NCBI GenBank assembly: GCA_021850095.1
Contig: JAJZRX010000022.1
Location: 1-40,340 of the forward strand
Reading direction: 5' to 3'
Length of the DNA: 40,340 bases
DNA from: Deltaproteobacteria bacterium
Lineage (GTDB): Bacteria; Desulfobacterota; Desulfuromonadia; Geobacterales; Pseudopelobacteraceae
Position 1 is the stretch's first letter; each line of letters begins with the position of its first letter. Positions 16,297 to 27,179 of the stretch are shown piece after piece. The notes beneath the pieces are model-generated. The model was not told where the DNA came from. It worked only from the letters and a program-made list of their open reading frames with translations, and ran no database searches. Position numbers and translations under genes: made by a program.

Positions 16297-17463
16297 TTAA
16301 TTGAGGCCGGTTTCCGGTTTAATCGGAAAGCCGGAGCTGGGATCGTTGCCGGCCATGCCGATCGCCAGGGTGGTGTTGAACGATTGGCCGGGCGCCAGAG
16401 TGCGCGGCCCCCAGCGCAGTCCGATGAAGCGGCTGTCCGGACTGTTGAGCAGGGTTTTGCCGCTGAAAACCGGTATGCCGTCGGTATTGCTGAAAAAGGC
16501 CCGTTCCGGCCGACTGGTATGCTGCCATTCAATGAAATTGGCCTTCCCGGTGTAGTGCGCCTGATGTTCCCCGATGAGTTGGTTGCCGTGATCGAACATG
16601 CCGGCAAAACTGTTGGTGGAGGTGTCGATCCATAATTCATGGAGAACCAGGCGATCCTTCAGCCAGCCGACGTTGCCGATCGATGTGCCGAAATTGCCGA
16701 GCCACGGTTCGTCGCCATAGGAATAGATGAATGAAGCCGGTCCGGCGCCGCTGTTGGTGATGGTGGTCGTCAGGGTAAAAAACGTGTTGCCGGTGCGGTA
16801 GCGGAGGTTTTTTTGTATGTCAAAAGAACCTGTTCTGGTATTGGCTCGGTGGCGGCTTTGCAGGGTGATCCCCCCTTGGCCGCTTTCCAGAACCTGACTG
16901 CCCAAAAAATCCCAGGTGGATGGAAAAATGGGTTGCATCGCCTGATCGGCCGCGTAAAGAGCCTCATTGACATTGCACCAGATGTGAAAATAGCGCCGGC
17001 CGTCGTAGTAGGCCATGCCGCTTTCATTCTTGTTGAAAATCTGGCTGTCGGGATCTTCGGCCGGAAGGTTGCCGCCGATGAAAAGCCCCCTGGCCGGACG
17101 ATGAGTGGTGGAATTGATAAAACGTCCCAGACAGATCAAAAGCTTCGTGCCATCCGCATATACGGTCTTGATGAAACCCCGGCCGGTTGTTTTATTCCAT
17201 TCGAACGAAAGGCACGCTTTGTCCGTCGGTGTGCAGTCCCCGGATTCAATCGAATCTTCGAACCAGTCGACCGGCTGCCCCCACAGCAGCCGGTCAACCT
17301 CCTCCGGGAAAATGTCATCGGTAATTTCCAGCCAGGCGCCGTTGGTGCCCTTGAGTACGAAAATACCTTCAAGATTACCTTTGTTGTTGATCTGAACCTT
17401 GGCAAGAGCGAGCGCGATGACAATGCAGATAATGGCTATGAATAACGAGCGTTTGAACGTCAA
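16297..17463 (-). CDS. Membrane-anchored protein of unknown function, TTG start
   Basis: I do not recognise this 388-residue protein. A single N-terminal membrane helix (about 6-22) is followed by a large domain rich in beta-strand patterns, aromatic residues and Asn/Gly, which should lie outside the cytoplasm. Segments such as LRYRTGNTFFTLTTTITNSG and SYGDEPWLGNFGTS recall sugar-mutarotase-like beta-sandwich folds, but this is only an impression. TTG at 17463 is chosen because GGAGG stands eight bases upstream and the helix follows at once; the longer open frame runs back into hemH. It lies 32 bases after hemH and may be cotranscribed with it. It ends just before the direct repeats of the stress operon. 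Confidence 0.72.
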   Translation of the reverse strand: MTFKRSLFIAIICIVIALALAKVQINNKGNLEGIFVLKGTNGAWLEITDDIFPEEVDRLLWGQPVDWFEDSIESGDCTPTDKACLSFEWNKTTGRGFIKTVYADGTKLLICLGRFINSTTHRPARGLFIGGNLPAEDPDSQIFNKNESGMAYYDGRRYFHIWCNVNEALYAADQAMQPIFPSTWDFLGSQVLESGQGGITLQSRHRANTRTGSFDIQKNLRYRTGNTFFTLTTTITNSGAGPASFIYSYGDEPWLGNFGTSIGNVGWLKDRLVLHELWIDTSTNSFAGMFDHGNQLIGEHQAHYTGKANFIEWQHTSRPERAFFSNTDGIPVFSGKTLLNSPDSRFIGLRWGPRTLAPGQSFNTTLAIGMAGNDPSSGFPIKPETGLN

Positions 17464-17495
17464 TGGAATGCCCTCCGTTTTTGCAGTGGGGACGG

Positions 17496-18449
17496 TTATT
17501 GTTTTTGCGCAGTCATAACCAGATCCGCCAGGCAGGCGATGAAGGCCGGGGAGCTGTTCAGCGCTTCCGTGCGCCGGAAATCGCTGATGCCCAATGCGGC
17601 TGCTTCCTCCCGGTACTGGATGTCGATTTCGTAGAGGGTTTCTATGTGATCGGAGACGAACGAGAGCGGCACCATCAGCAGCTGCTTGCAGCCGGCGGCG
17701 GCCAGTTCGGCTATTTTGGCCTCGGTGGAGGGCTCCAGCCACTTGACCGGGCCGGCCCGGGACTGAAAGGCCAGGTGATGCGAGACCCCTTCAAAGCGTT
17801 CCATCGTCAGCCGGACCGTGCTCTGGATGTGGTCGAGATAGGGGTCGCCAGAGTCGATAAAGGACTGGGGCAGGCCGTGGGCCGAGAAGACCAGCTGTAC
17901 CTGGCTGCGATCGACGAAACCGGCCAGGCCGCGCTCTATTTTTTCCGCCAGGGCGCTGATATACTGCGGATGATCATGAAAGCTGCGGATATAGACCATA
18001 TCCGCTTTCAGGCCGGATCTGGCCAGGCTCCGTTCCAGTTCGTTGATGCTGGAGCCGACCGTGGCGCGCGAGTAGTGCGGGTAGAGCGAAAGAGCGATGA
18101 TCCGGCTGATCCCCTCCTGCTTGATAGCGGACAGGGCTTCGTCGGTAAATGGTTTCCAGTAGCGCATCGCCACAAAGCAGCGGTAATGATCGCCCAGCGC
18201 CCTTTCCAGTTCGGTTGCCTGCTGCTGGGTCAATTCACGGATCGGGGATCGCCCGCCGATTTTTTTATAATATTCGGATACTTTTTTTGAGCGGCGGCGC
18301 GAGATCAGGCCGGCAATGGCCGGCTGCAGAAAAGCCGGGCCGATGCGGATGATGTCACGGTCGGAGAAGAGGTTGTGCAGAAAGGGCTGGACCGCTGACA
18401 AAGAATCGGGCCCCCCCATCTGGAGCAGCAGCACGGCGGTATTGTTCAT
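17496..18449 (-). CDS. hemH: Ferrochelatase HemH
   Basis: The 317-residue protein has the ferrochelatase signatures: [11 protein letters not shown] at the N-terminus, GGRSPI (about 66-71), AMRYWKPF (about 94-101), the metal-site histidine in [10 protein letters not shown] (about 188-197) and the glutamate in [16 protein letters not shown] (about 260-275). It inserts ferrous iron into the porphyrin ring in the last step of heme synthesis. Whether it uses protoporphyrin or coproporphyrin was not resolved by eye. GGAG precedes the ATG, and an extended -10 promoter lies upstream. The presence of an AhbD-like enzyme elsewhere in the window makes the heme route here worth attention. Confidence 0.94.
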   Translation of the reverse strand: MNNTAVLLLQMGGPDSLSAVQPFLHNLFSDRDIIRIGPAFLQPAIAGLISRRRSKKVSEYYKKIGGRSPIRELTQQQATELERALGDHYRCFVAMRYWKPFTDEALSAIKQEGISRIIALSLYPHYSRATVGSSINELERSLARSGLKADMVYIRSFHDHPQYISALAEKIERGLAGFVDRSQVQLVFSAHGLPQSFIDSGDPYLDHIQSTVRLTMERFEGVSHHLAFQSRAGPVKWLEPSTEAKIAELAAAGCKQLLMVPLSFVSDHIETLYEIDIQYREEAAALGISDFRRTEALNSSPAFIACLADLVMTAQKQ

Positions 18450-18500
18450 GGTTACTCCATCAAATGCAATTTGTCCCGTTGGCAGTCTGTGTGCAACGAA

Positions 18501-18509
18501 AGTATAGCA
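18501..18509 (-). promoter_or_regulatory. Extended -10 promoter element for hemH
   Basis: TGCTATACT on the minus strand is an extended -10 about 52 bases before the hemH start. No convincing -35 box is present at the expected distance. Confidence 0.45.
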
Positions 18510-18555
18510 TGCTTATCCGTAAAATGGCATGGTCGCTGCCCAGTTCTTTCAATAA

Positions 18556-18586
18556 CAAAAAAACGGGACCATTTGCATGGTCCCGT
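18556..18586 (-). terminator. Rho-independent terminator after the small lipoprotein gene
   Basis: A 10-bp perfect stem (18563-18572 with 18577-18586) with a 4-base loop is followed on the minus strand by seven T residues. It closes the lipoprotein transcript ahead of hemH. Confidence 0.88.
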
Positions 18587-18611
18587 CCGGTTCGGCAGAT
18601 CCTCGATAGGA

Positions 18612-19046
18612 TTACTTCACGATCCTGATACCAGGAATGAATGCAATCTTTTCAAAGGTCTTGTTGAGGGTCTTGCTCTGGAAGTTTGCCAACGGCGGAG
18701 TTTCCGGGTACTCGATGTTGTCGCCTACCGCTACCTTGACTTCCGGAAGGGCCAGCCACAGCTTTTGACCTTTTTCGTCAGCAGCTTCCACATAGGTGTA
18801 GCCGCCGGAGTTCATGGTCTGGGTGACTTTGGCTTTTTTACCGGCGCCGGCGGGGATTTCCTGGGCTTTCATGCCGGCATGCGGATCACCGGCAGGCTGG
18901 CCGCCAGGCATCGGACCGCCCGGATGATTGGCCGGCATCTGTCCCTGCTGCGGAGCAGCAACGGGAGCTTCAGTTTTGGGCTTGTCTTTACACCCGGCAA
19001 GGGCGAGAGCGGCAATAACGAGAAGTACTAAAGTTGTTTTTTTCAC
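18612..19046 (-). CDS. Small lipoprotein, NrfJ-related type
   Basis: The 144-residue protein has a lipoprotein signal ending LALAGC, so the cysteine at about 18 should be lipidated. A Pro/Gly/His-rich linker follows (about 25-65, with NHPGGPMPGG and DPHAGM). The C-terminal domain (about 72-144) reads TMNSGGYTYVEA, then KLWLALPEVKVAVGD, similar to the OB-like NrfJ-related proteins found near multiheme cytochrome genes. Function in that group is not well defined. The start is GTG at 19046, with AGGAGGT six bases upstream; the open frame runs further but lacks a ribosome site. It has its own terminator and probably its own promoter, so it is a single-gene unit. Confidence 0.78.
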   Translation of the reverse strand: MKKTTLVLLVIAALALAGCKDKPKTEAPVAAPQQGQMPANHPGGPMPGGQPAGDPHAGMKAQEIPAGAGKKAKVTQTMNSGGYTYVEAADEKGQKLWLALPEVKVAVGDNIEYPETPPLANFQSKTLNKTFEKIAFIPGIRIVK

Positions 19047-19078
19047 CTGCAACCTCCTGTTTTTTGGATAGCTTTTAT

Positions 19079-19108
19079 TTTCTACCATAACTGAATGCAA
19101 GAATCCAA
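19079..19108 (-). promoter_or_regulatory. Possible promoter for the small lipoprotein gene
   Basis: TTGGAT (19108-19103), an 18-base spacer and TAGAAA (19084-19079) lie upstream of the GTG start. The flanking 19110-19160 is AT-rich, like an UP element. An overlapping TTGCAT/TAAAAG pair is equally possible. Confidence 0.35.
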
Positions 19109-19205
19109 GAGAAATTTATCAGTCGTTGATAATATAACACTATTATTTATATCAAGTTACGGGCGCTGAACTCTGTTGTGCATAAGGCCCGAAAGACGAG
19201 CATCT

Positions 19206-19940
19206 TTACTCGTTTTGGGTCAGAACCGGCTGTTTCTGCAGACGTTTGAAATAAAAATTCTGTCCGTACAGCACCGCCACCGGATTATGGCCGGTAACGC
19301 GGTCCTTGACCACCAGGGTGGTGACCGGTGCCCGGGAGTGTTTGTTGAAGAGCATGTCATGGCCGACGCACAGTCCGACGATGATATTCATGTCGGTTCC
19401 CAGGCGATTGCAGATCTCGGCCTGGGCGATGGGATTGCAGGCCGGCTCGAAGGTGCCGGGCCTGACCTTGTCCGACTCCTGCAGCCCCAGCTCCAGTTTG
19501 TCGATGCTGCCGGCTTTGCAGCAGACACTGAACGGCTCAAAACCCTGGGCCGTCAGGATTTGGGACAGGCGTTCGCTTTCGTCCAGCAGGCCGATGCAGG
19601 TGGCAATGCCGATTCTGGAGTAGCCCATCAGCTTTGCAAAGGCGATCGTGTCCTCCACCCTTGTCCAGCGGGCGTTAACGGCGTCGCTGCCGGGCACCGG
19701 CTGATAACAGAGCCCTTCCACCCGGGCCGCCACAAAGGCGATGCGGGCATCCTGGCTGTCACCGCGATACTCTTCCAGTGATTCCTGCACCACGTCGGCG
19801 TAGCGGCCGGAGGGGCAGTTGCCCGGTTGGGGGGGCGCCTGGGCCGGATCTCCGCTCCAGCAATTGGTGGTGCCGCGATTGTGCCATACCGAACTGCACT
19901 TTGAACAGGTTACTGATGATTGCTCTGACATATCTGACAT
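19206..19940 (-). CDS. DUF1847 domain protein, putative metal-binding
   Basis: The 244-residue protein matches DUF1847: an N-terminal CSKCSSVWH-type zinc-like cluster with further cysteines (NCWSGDP, NCPSG), then EDTIAFAKLMGYSRIGIATCIGL, a CNPIAQAEICN segment and GLCVGHDMLF. Many cysteines are conserved, suggesting a bound metal or cluster. The family is common in anaerobes and has no established function. GGAGG is well placed before ATG at 19940. It lies 63 bases after the HDOD gene on the same strand, so it may be at the end of the ligA-HDOD transcript. No signal peptide is seen; it should be cytoplasmic. Confidence 0.88.
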   Translation of the reverse strand: MSDMSEQSSVTCSKCSSVWHNRGTTNCWSGDPAQAPPQPGNCPSGRYADVVQESLEEYRGDSQDARIAFVAARVEGLCYQPVPGSDAVNARWTRVEDTIAFAKLMGYSRIGIATCIGLLDESERLSQILTAQGFEPFSVCCKAGSIDKLELGLQESDKVRPGTFEPACNPIAQAEICNRLGTDMNIIVGLCVGHDMLFNKHSRAPVTTLVVKDRVTGHNPVAVLYGQNFYFKRLQKQPVLTQNE

Positions 19941-20003
19941 CAGGATTTCCTCCGCTAGCGATTTTTCGGTTAGTGATACAGCGACAGGCGATAATTATCG
20001 TGT

Positions 20004-20912
20004 TCAGGCCGGTTCGACGACCATCGTTTTGAAAAGCAGATCCACCTCGCGGCTGATCTCCTGGTACCGGTCGGACAGTTCGGACAGAAAATGCTCCAGA
20101 CTGACGCCGACAGATTCTCCGGAGAACCGTTTCAGGACGTTCCAGGCGTTTTCTTCGGAGTCGCCCGGTATGCTGGCCTGTGCCACTTCGCTGGCGCTGT
20201 CGTGGGAAAGGCAGAAAAAATCGGCCAGGCAGACGATGGCCGTCAGCAGCCGGTCTTCGGTTGAAAATTCGGAGCTGTGGTGATGGGCAATCACTTCGCA
20301 ATAGGAGGAGGGGAAGTTCCAGCGCTGGGCCAGGCAGAGACCGACCTCACAGTGGGTCGTGCCGAAGGTTTCAAATTCGGCCTCGTGGGTTGTGAGGCTG
20401 GTGTTGCTGATGCCGTTCAGCATGCGGCCGTACTGCTCCTTGCAGTAATGGCCCAGAAAAACCTTGCCGATGTCGTGGAGAATCCCGACCAGATAGGCCT
20501 TTTCATCGTCGCCGTATCCGATCTGCTCCGAAATGTGGCGCGACAGGGCTCCCACCCCGAAGGAGTGCATCCAGAACAGTTTCATGTCAAAAGACTGCAG
20601 CCTGTCTTTGAAACCCTCAATCAGGTAGCTTGTCAGGATCATTTCGCGGATGCTTTTGAAGCCCAGGTACAGCAGCGCCCGCTTGACCGAGCTGATCTGG
20701 CTGGTGGGTCGGTAGAGCGGGGAGTTGACGATCCTGATCACTCTGGCCGCCAATACCTGGTCAGACAGGATCAGGTCGCAAATTTCGTCCGGTTCGATCT
20801 CCGGGCTGTCCAGCTTTGCGATAACCCGGGAGACAATGGCAGGTATGGTGGGGAGATCGCTGACATCCTTGAAAAGTCTCCGGGCACGTATCATCATGGC
20901 AACTCTATCCAC
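20004..20912 (-). CDS. HDOD domain signalling protein
   Basis: The 302-residue protein contains an HDOD domain (about 18-215): LPTIPAIVSRVIAKLDSP at the start, SDQVLAARVIRIVNSPLY (about 49-66), an HDIGK metal-like motif near 144-148, and an HHHS segment near 213. HDOD proteins are HD-like but usually lack phosphodiesterase activity and act in regulatory complexes; this one has no attached output domain. A C-terminal helical region of about 85 residues follows. The start is GTG at 20912 with AGGA upstream; an ATG five codons later is possible. It starts 12 bases after the ligA stop, suggesting cotranscription. Confidence 0.9.
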   Translation of the reverse strand: MDRVAMMIRARRLFKDVSDLPTIPAIVSRVIAKLDSPEIEPDEICDLILSDQVLAARVIRIVNSPLYRPTSQISSVKRALLYLGFKSIREMILTSYLIEGFKDRLQSFDMKLFWMHSFGVGALSRHISEQIGYGDDEKAYLVGILHDIGKVFLGHYCKEQYGRMLNGISNTSLTTHEAEFETFGTTHCEVGLCLAQRWNFPSSYCEVIAHHHSSEFSTEDRLLTAIVCLADFFCLSHDSASEVAQASIPGDSEENAWNVLKRFSGESVGVSLEHFLSELSDRYQEISREVDLLFKTMVVEPA

Positions 20913-20924
20913 CGCAATTTCCTT

Positions 20925-23841
<2,917 letters not shown>

Positions 23842-23876
23842 CATATCCGCACCCGCTTCACACAATGCCGCCATTG

Positions 23877-23894
23877 ACTCCGAACTGTCGGAGT
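23877..23894. promoter_or_regulatory. Inverted repeat upstream of the Lon-related protease gene
   Basis: ACTCCGA-actg-TCGGAGT forms a perfect 7-bp-arm palindrome beginning inside a TTGACT box (23874-23879) and ending at a TATGCT box. It lies 33 bases before the protease start, a plausible operator position. A second candidate promoter, TTGACA at 23838 with CACAAT 17 bases on, lies just upstream. Confidence 0.4.
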
Positions 23895-23926
23895 ATGCTT
23901 GTTAATCCGCTTTGAAGGAGCCCCCG

Positions 23927-26365
23927 ATGTATTCTGACAGCTGCCTGATCCCCCCCGAAAAATTGCGCTGGAACTGCGACCCGGAGCAGCTTGGCTTTGA
24001 AACGACCGAAGAACTGCCGGATTTTAACAACGCCATCGGACAGAAGCGCGCCCTGCGTTCGATCGATTTCGGACTGGGAATCGACGGCTCCGGCTTCAAT
24101 CTGTATATCTCCGGAGAAACCGGTACCGGCCGCAACACCACCATCGCCAGCATCCTCAATAAACGGGCCAAGGACGAGCCCAAACCGCACGACTGGGTCT
24201 ACGTCAACAACTTCAAGGACAATGATTCGGCCATTTCCCTCGATCTGCCGGCCGGCATGGGAAGCGAGCTGGCGGCCGACATGAAGGAGCTGATCGAGGC
24301 TTTCCGCAAGGATATCCCCAAGGCGCTGGAGAGCAGCGAGTATGAAAGCCGCAGATCGGAGCTGCTGGAAAATTATCAGGCTGCCACCAACGATCTTTTC
24401 CAGGAACTTGAAAAAGCGGCTGAAAAGCTCGGTTTTGCGCTCCAGAGAACGGTTTCGGGACTGGTGATCGTGCCCCAGAAGGCCGGACACAACTACACCC
24501 AGGAAGAGTATGACGCCCTGAACGAGAAGAAACGCCAGAAACTGGAAAAACAGGGCAAGGAGCTGACCGAGCGCCTCAATGAGGTGCTGCGCCAGGTGCG
24601 TGAGCAGGAAAAGGTGACCAAAGACGCTTTGTCCCAGGCCGACCGCGAGTTGGGCATGTCCTGCCTCGGACATCGCCTCGACCCGCTGCGGGAAAAATAT
24701 GCCGGGTTGGACAAGGTACTGACCTATCTGGATTCGGTGCAGGAGGATGTGCTCAACACTCTGGACGATTTCAAGCCCCAGTCCCCCCAGCCGCAGATCC
24801 CCGGCATCAAGATGCCGCGCCAGGAACCGACCTTTGACCGTTATCAGGTCAATCTGCTGGTTGACAACAAGGACACCGACGGCGCGCCGGTTGTATTCGA
24901 ATCCAACCCGACCTACAACAACCTTTTCGGCCGCATCGAACATGTCATGCAGTACGGCGGCGTGGCCGTGACCGATTTTTCCATGATCCGGGCCGGAGCC
25001 CTGCACAAGGCCAATGGCGGCTACCTGGTGATCGACGCCCGTGAAGTGCTGATGAACCCTTTTGTCTGGGATTCACTCAAGCGCTGCATCCGCAACAACG
25101 AGATCAGGATCGAGGATGTGCTGGAACAGTATCGCTTCATGACCATGGTTTCCCTCAAACCGGAGCCGGTCCAGATGCGCTCCAAGATCGTGCTGATCGG
25201 CACGCCCTGGATCTATTATCTGCTGTTCCACCTTGACCCGGATTACCGCAAGTTCTTCAAGGTCAAGGCCGAGTTCGACAGCCGTGTGGCCCGCACTCCG
25301 GAGATCATGCGCGATTATGCGCTGTTTGTGGCCAGCCACTGCCGCAGCGAGGGGTTGCTGCCGTTTCACAAAAGCGGCGTGGCGGCCCTGCTGGAGCACA
25401 CCGCCCGCATGGCGGATGACCAGAACAAGCTTTCATCGCAGTTCATGGAAATTTCCGATTTCGTGCGCGAGATCAATTTCTGGGCCAGCAAGGCCGGCCG
25501 CAGCGTCATCGAAGGTGACGATGTGCGTGCCGCCGCCGAAGAGAACCTGTACCGGGTCAACCGCATCGAGGAACGGATGCAGGAGTTGTACGAAGACGGC
25601 ACCCTGATGGTCGATACGGACGGTGCGGTTGTCGGCCAGATCAACGGCCTGTCGGTCATCAGCCTGGGCGACCACACCTTCGGCCGGCCGACCCGCATCA
25701 CCGCCAGCGTCTACACCGGGCAGGCCGGGATGGTCAATATAGAGCGCGAAGTAAAGCTCTCCGGCCCGATCCATGACAAGGGGGTGCTGATTCTGACCGG
25801 CTACCTGGGGGCCACCTTTGCCGCGGAGCGGCCGCTGTCGCTGTCGGCTTCGATCTGCTTCGAGCAATCCTATGACGGCATCGAAGGTGACAGCGCCTCC
25901 TCCACCGAACTGTATGCCCTTTTGTCGGCCCTTTCCGGAGTGCCGATCAAGCAGGGCATCGCGGTCACCGGCAGCGTCAACCAGCGTGGCATCGTGCAGC
26001 CCATCGGCGGCGTAAACCACAAGATCGAAGGCTTTTTTGCCGTCTGCCGCGCCCAGGGGCTGACCGGCCGGCAAGGGGTCATGATCCCCAAAACAAACGA
26101 GCGGCAGCTGATGCTGCACGAAGATGTCATCCAGGCGGTCAGCTGCGGGCAGTTCCACGTCTGGAGCATCGAAACGATCGAGCAGGGCATCGAGATCCTG
26201 ACCGGCGTCAAGGCCGGGGTTAAGGGAAAAAACGGCAAGTTCAGCAAGGGATCGATCTTTCAGCTGGCGGACGAACGCCTGAAAACCATGGCTGAAAAGC
26301 TGCAGGAACAGACCAAAAAGGCCAAACCCAAAAAGAAAACCGCCGTAAAAAAGATCGGCGATTAA
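23927..26365 (+). CDS. Lon-related ATP-dependent protease family protein with degenerate Walker A
   Basis: The 812-residue protein belongs to the YcbZ/LonC-like group. The N-terminal AAA part has SGETGTGRNTT (about 62-72), where the Walker A lysine is replaced by arginine (R69) and the next Ser/Thr by asparagine. A charged coiled-coil insertion (about 120-270) follows. The C-terminal Lon protease domain has catalytic S656 in GDSASS and K699 in NHKIEGFF, with the 43-residue Ser-Lys spacing of Lon. It should be a serine-lysine protease, perhaps with weak or no ATP hydrolysis. The tail is lysine-rich. ATG at 23927 has AAGGAG six bases upstream. It is followed by hemerythrin after 21 bases. Confidence 0.9.
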   Translation: MYSDSCLIPPEKLRWNCDPEQLGFETTEELPDFNNAIGQKRALRSIDFGLGIDGSGFNLYISGETGTGRNTTIASILNKRAKDEPKPHDWVYVNNFKDNDSAISLDLPAGMGSELAADMKELIEAFRKDIPKALESSEYESRRSELLENYQAATNDLFQELEKAAEKLGFALQRTVSGLVIVPQKAGHNYTQEEYDALNEKKRQKLEKQGKELTERLNEVLRQVREQEKVTKDALSQADRELGMSCLGHRLDPLREKYAGLDKVLTYLDSVQEDVLNTLDDFKPQSPQPQIPGIKMPRQEPTFDRYQVNLLVDNKDTDGAPVVFESNPTYNNLFGRIEHVMQYGGVAVTDFSMIRAGALHKANGGYLVIDAREVLMNPFVWDSLKRCIRNNEIRIEDVLEQYRFMTMVSLKPEPVQMRSKIVLIGTPWIYYLLFHLDPDYRKFFKVKAEFDSRVARTPEIMRDYALFVASHCRSEGLLPFHKSGVAALLEHTARMADDQNKLSSQFMEISDFVREINFWASKAGRSVIEGDDVRAAAEENLYRVNRIEERMQELYEDGTLMVDTDGAVVGQINGLSVISLGDHTFGRPTRITASVYTGQAGMVNIEREVKLSGPIHDKGVLILTGYLGATFAAERPLSLSASICFEQSYDGIEGDSASSTELYALLSALSGVPIKQGIAVTGSVNQRGIVQPIGGVNHKIEGFFAVCRAQGLTGRQGVMIPKTNERQLMLHEDVIQAVSCGQFHVWSIETIEQGIEILTGVKAGVKGKNGKFSKGSIFQLADERLKTMAEKLQEQTKKAKPKKKTAVKKIGD

Positions 26366-26386
26366 TTACCGGCAGAGAGGTTCACT

Positions 26387-26794
26387 ATGGGGATTCAGTG
26401 GAGGGATTCGCTGGCAATCGGCGTGGAAGCCATCGATAATCAGCACAAGGAGCTGCTGCTTCGCTTTGACGGATTGCTGAACGCCTGCGAAGAAGGACGG
26501 GGCAAGGATGAAATGAAACGGCTGTTATCTTTTCTGGAAGAGTATGTCCAAACGCATTTCAGGGACGAAGAGGCTCTGCAACGGCTGCACCGCTTTCCGG
26601 GCTACAAGGAGCATTGCGTTCAGCACGCTGATTTTGAAGCCCGGATCAAGGCGCTACGCAGTGAAATCGATGCGGAGGGCATTTCAATGCACCATGTCAT
26701 TCAAACCAACAACCTGCTGCTGAAGTGGCTGCTGAACCATATCTCCAAGGTCGACAAGGAGCTGGGAGCATATATCAAGCCAGGCTCTCCCTGA
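26387..26794 (+). CDS. Bacteriohemerythrin
   Basis: The 135-residue single-domain protein has the complete di-iron ligand set: H20, H57, E61, H76, H80, H118 and D123, in the order and spacing of bacteriohemerythrins. It binds oxygen reversibly and may serve sensing, storage or detoxification in an anaerobe meeting air. No signal peptide or output domain is attached, so it should be cytoplasmic. It follows the Lon-related protease by 21 bases with GAGAGG before the ATG, suggesting cotranscription. A hairpin terminator lies just after it. Confidence 0.95.
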   Translation: MGIQWRDSLAIGVEAIDNQHKELLLRFDGLLNACEEGRGKDEMKRLLSFLEEYVQTHFRDEEALQRLHRFPGYKEHCVQHADFEARIKALRSEIDAEGISMHHVIQTNNLLLKWLLNHISKVDKELGAYIKPGSP

Positions 26795-26806
26795 TATAAA
26801 AGTAAA

Positions 26807-26830
26807 ACGGGGGTGAACCATCGCCCCCGT
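26807..26830. terminator. Bidirectional terminator hairpin between hemerythrin and the SAP-like gene
   Basis: A 7-bp GC stem (26807-26813 with 26824-26830) separates convergent genes. On the minus strand it is followed by TTTTACTTTT, so it best serves the small SAP-like gene. Confidence 0.7.
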
Positions 26831-26859
26831 CATGATTCGTTCCTGGTTTTATGCGACGG

Positions 26860-27039
26860 TCAGTTGCAGTCTTCACGCCACAGGCAGGCAGCCTGCCCGC
26901 AATCGTTGGCGCGGCCGGTCTCAAAGCAGTCATCATTTTGTTCCGCCTGCTGAATAGCTCTGATCAGCTCCGCTTTCTTCAGTTTTCCAATCTTGATATT
27001 GTGTTTTTTTGCAATTTCCTTGATTTCGTCGAGTTTCAT
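26860..27039 (-). CDS. Small SAP/Rho-N-like protein with Cys-rich tail (59 residues)
   Basis: A 59-residue product starts at ATG 27039 with AGGAG nine bases upstream and ends at TGA 26860-26862. Residues 1-33 (MKLDEIKEIAKKHNIKIG, then KKAELIRAIQQAE) match the SAP or Rho N-terminal helix-extended-loop-helix fold, which binds nucleic acid. The tail has four cysteines (38, 47, 52, 58) that could hold a metal. It is flanked by terminators on both sides, so it is a single-gene unit. Similar small SAP proteins are known in Geobacter-like genomes. The target nucleic acid is unknown. Confidence 0.8.
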   Translation of the reverse strand: MKLDEIKEIAKKHNIKIGKLKKAELIRAIQQAEQNDDCFETGRANDCGQAACLWREDCN

Positions 27040-27125
27040 GTCACCGGTCTCCTGCTTTTTTTGGGTTAGTAAATTTAAACACCATCAGTTTAGTCGATGA
27101 AGGCAAATAGTCAAGCCCGAAATAA

Positions 27126-27158
27126 AAAAAGGCGAATCAGCGCGATTCGCCTTTTTCT
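27126..27158. terminator. Bidirectional Rho-independent terminator after purC
   Basis: An 8-bp stem (27131-27138 with 27144-27151) is flanked by an A-run on one side and a T-run on the other. It should end the ppiD-purC transcript on the minus strand. Confidence 0.85.
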
Positions 27159-27179
27159 TTATCACGATACTGTTAAGGG

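Noticed and set aside
18479-18495. Sigma54-like element on the plus strand (GG and GC ten bases apart)
   Set aside because: It points away from hemH into the antisense of the lipoprotein gene, and several consensus bases are missing.
23858-25006. 382-residue minus-strand open frame
   Set aside because: Antisense shadow of the Lon-related protease gene with no recognisable domain.
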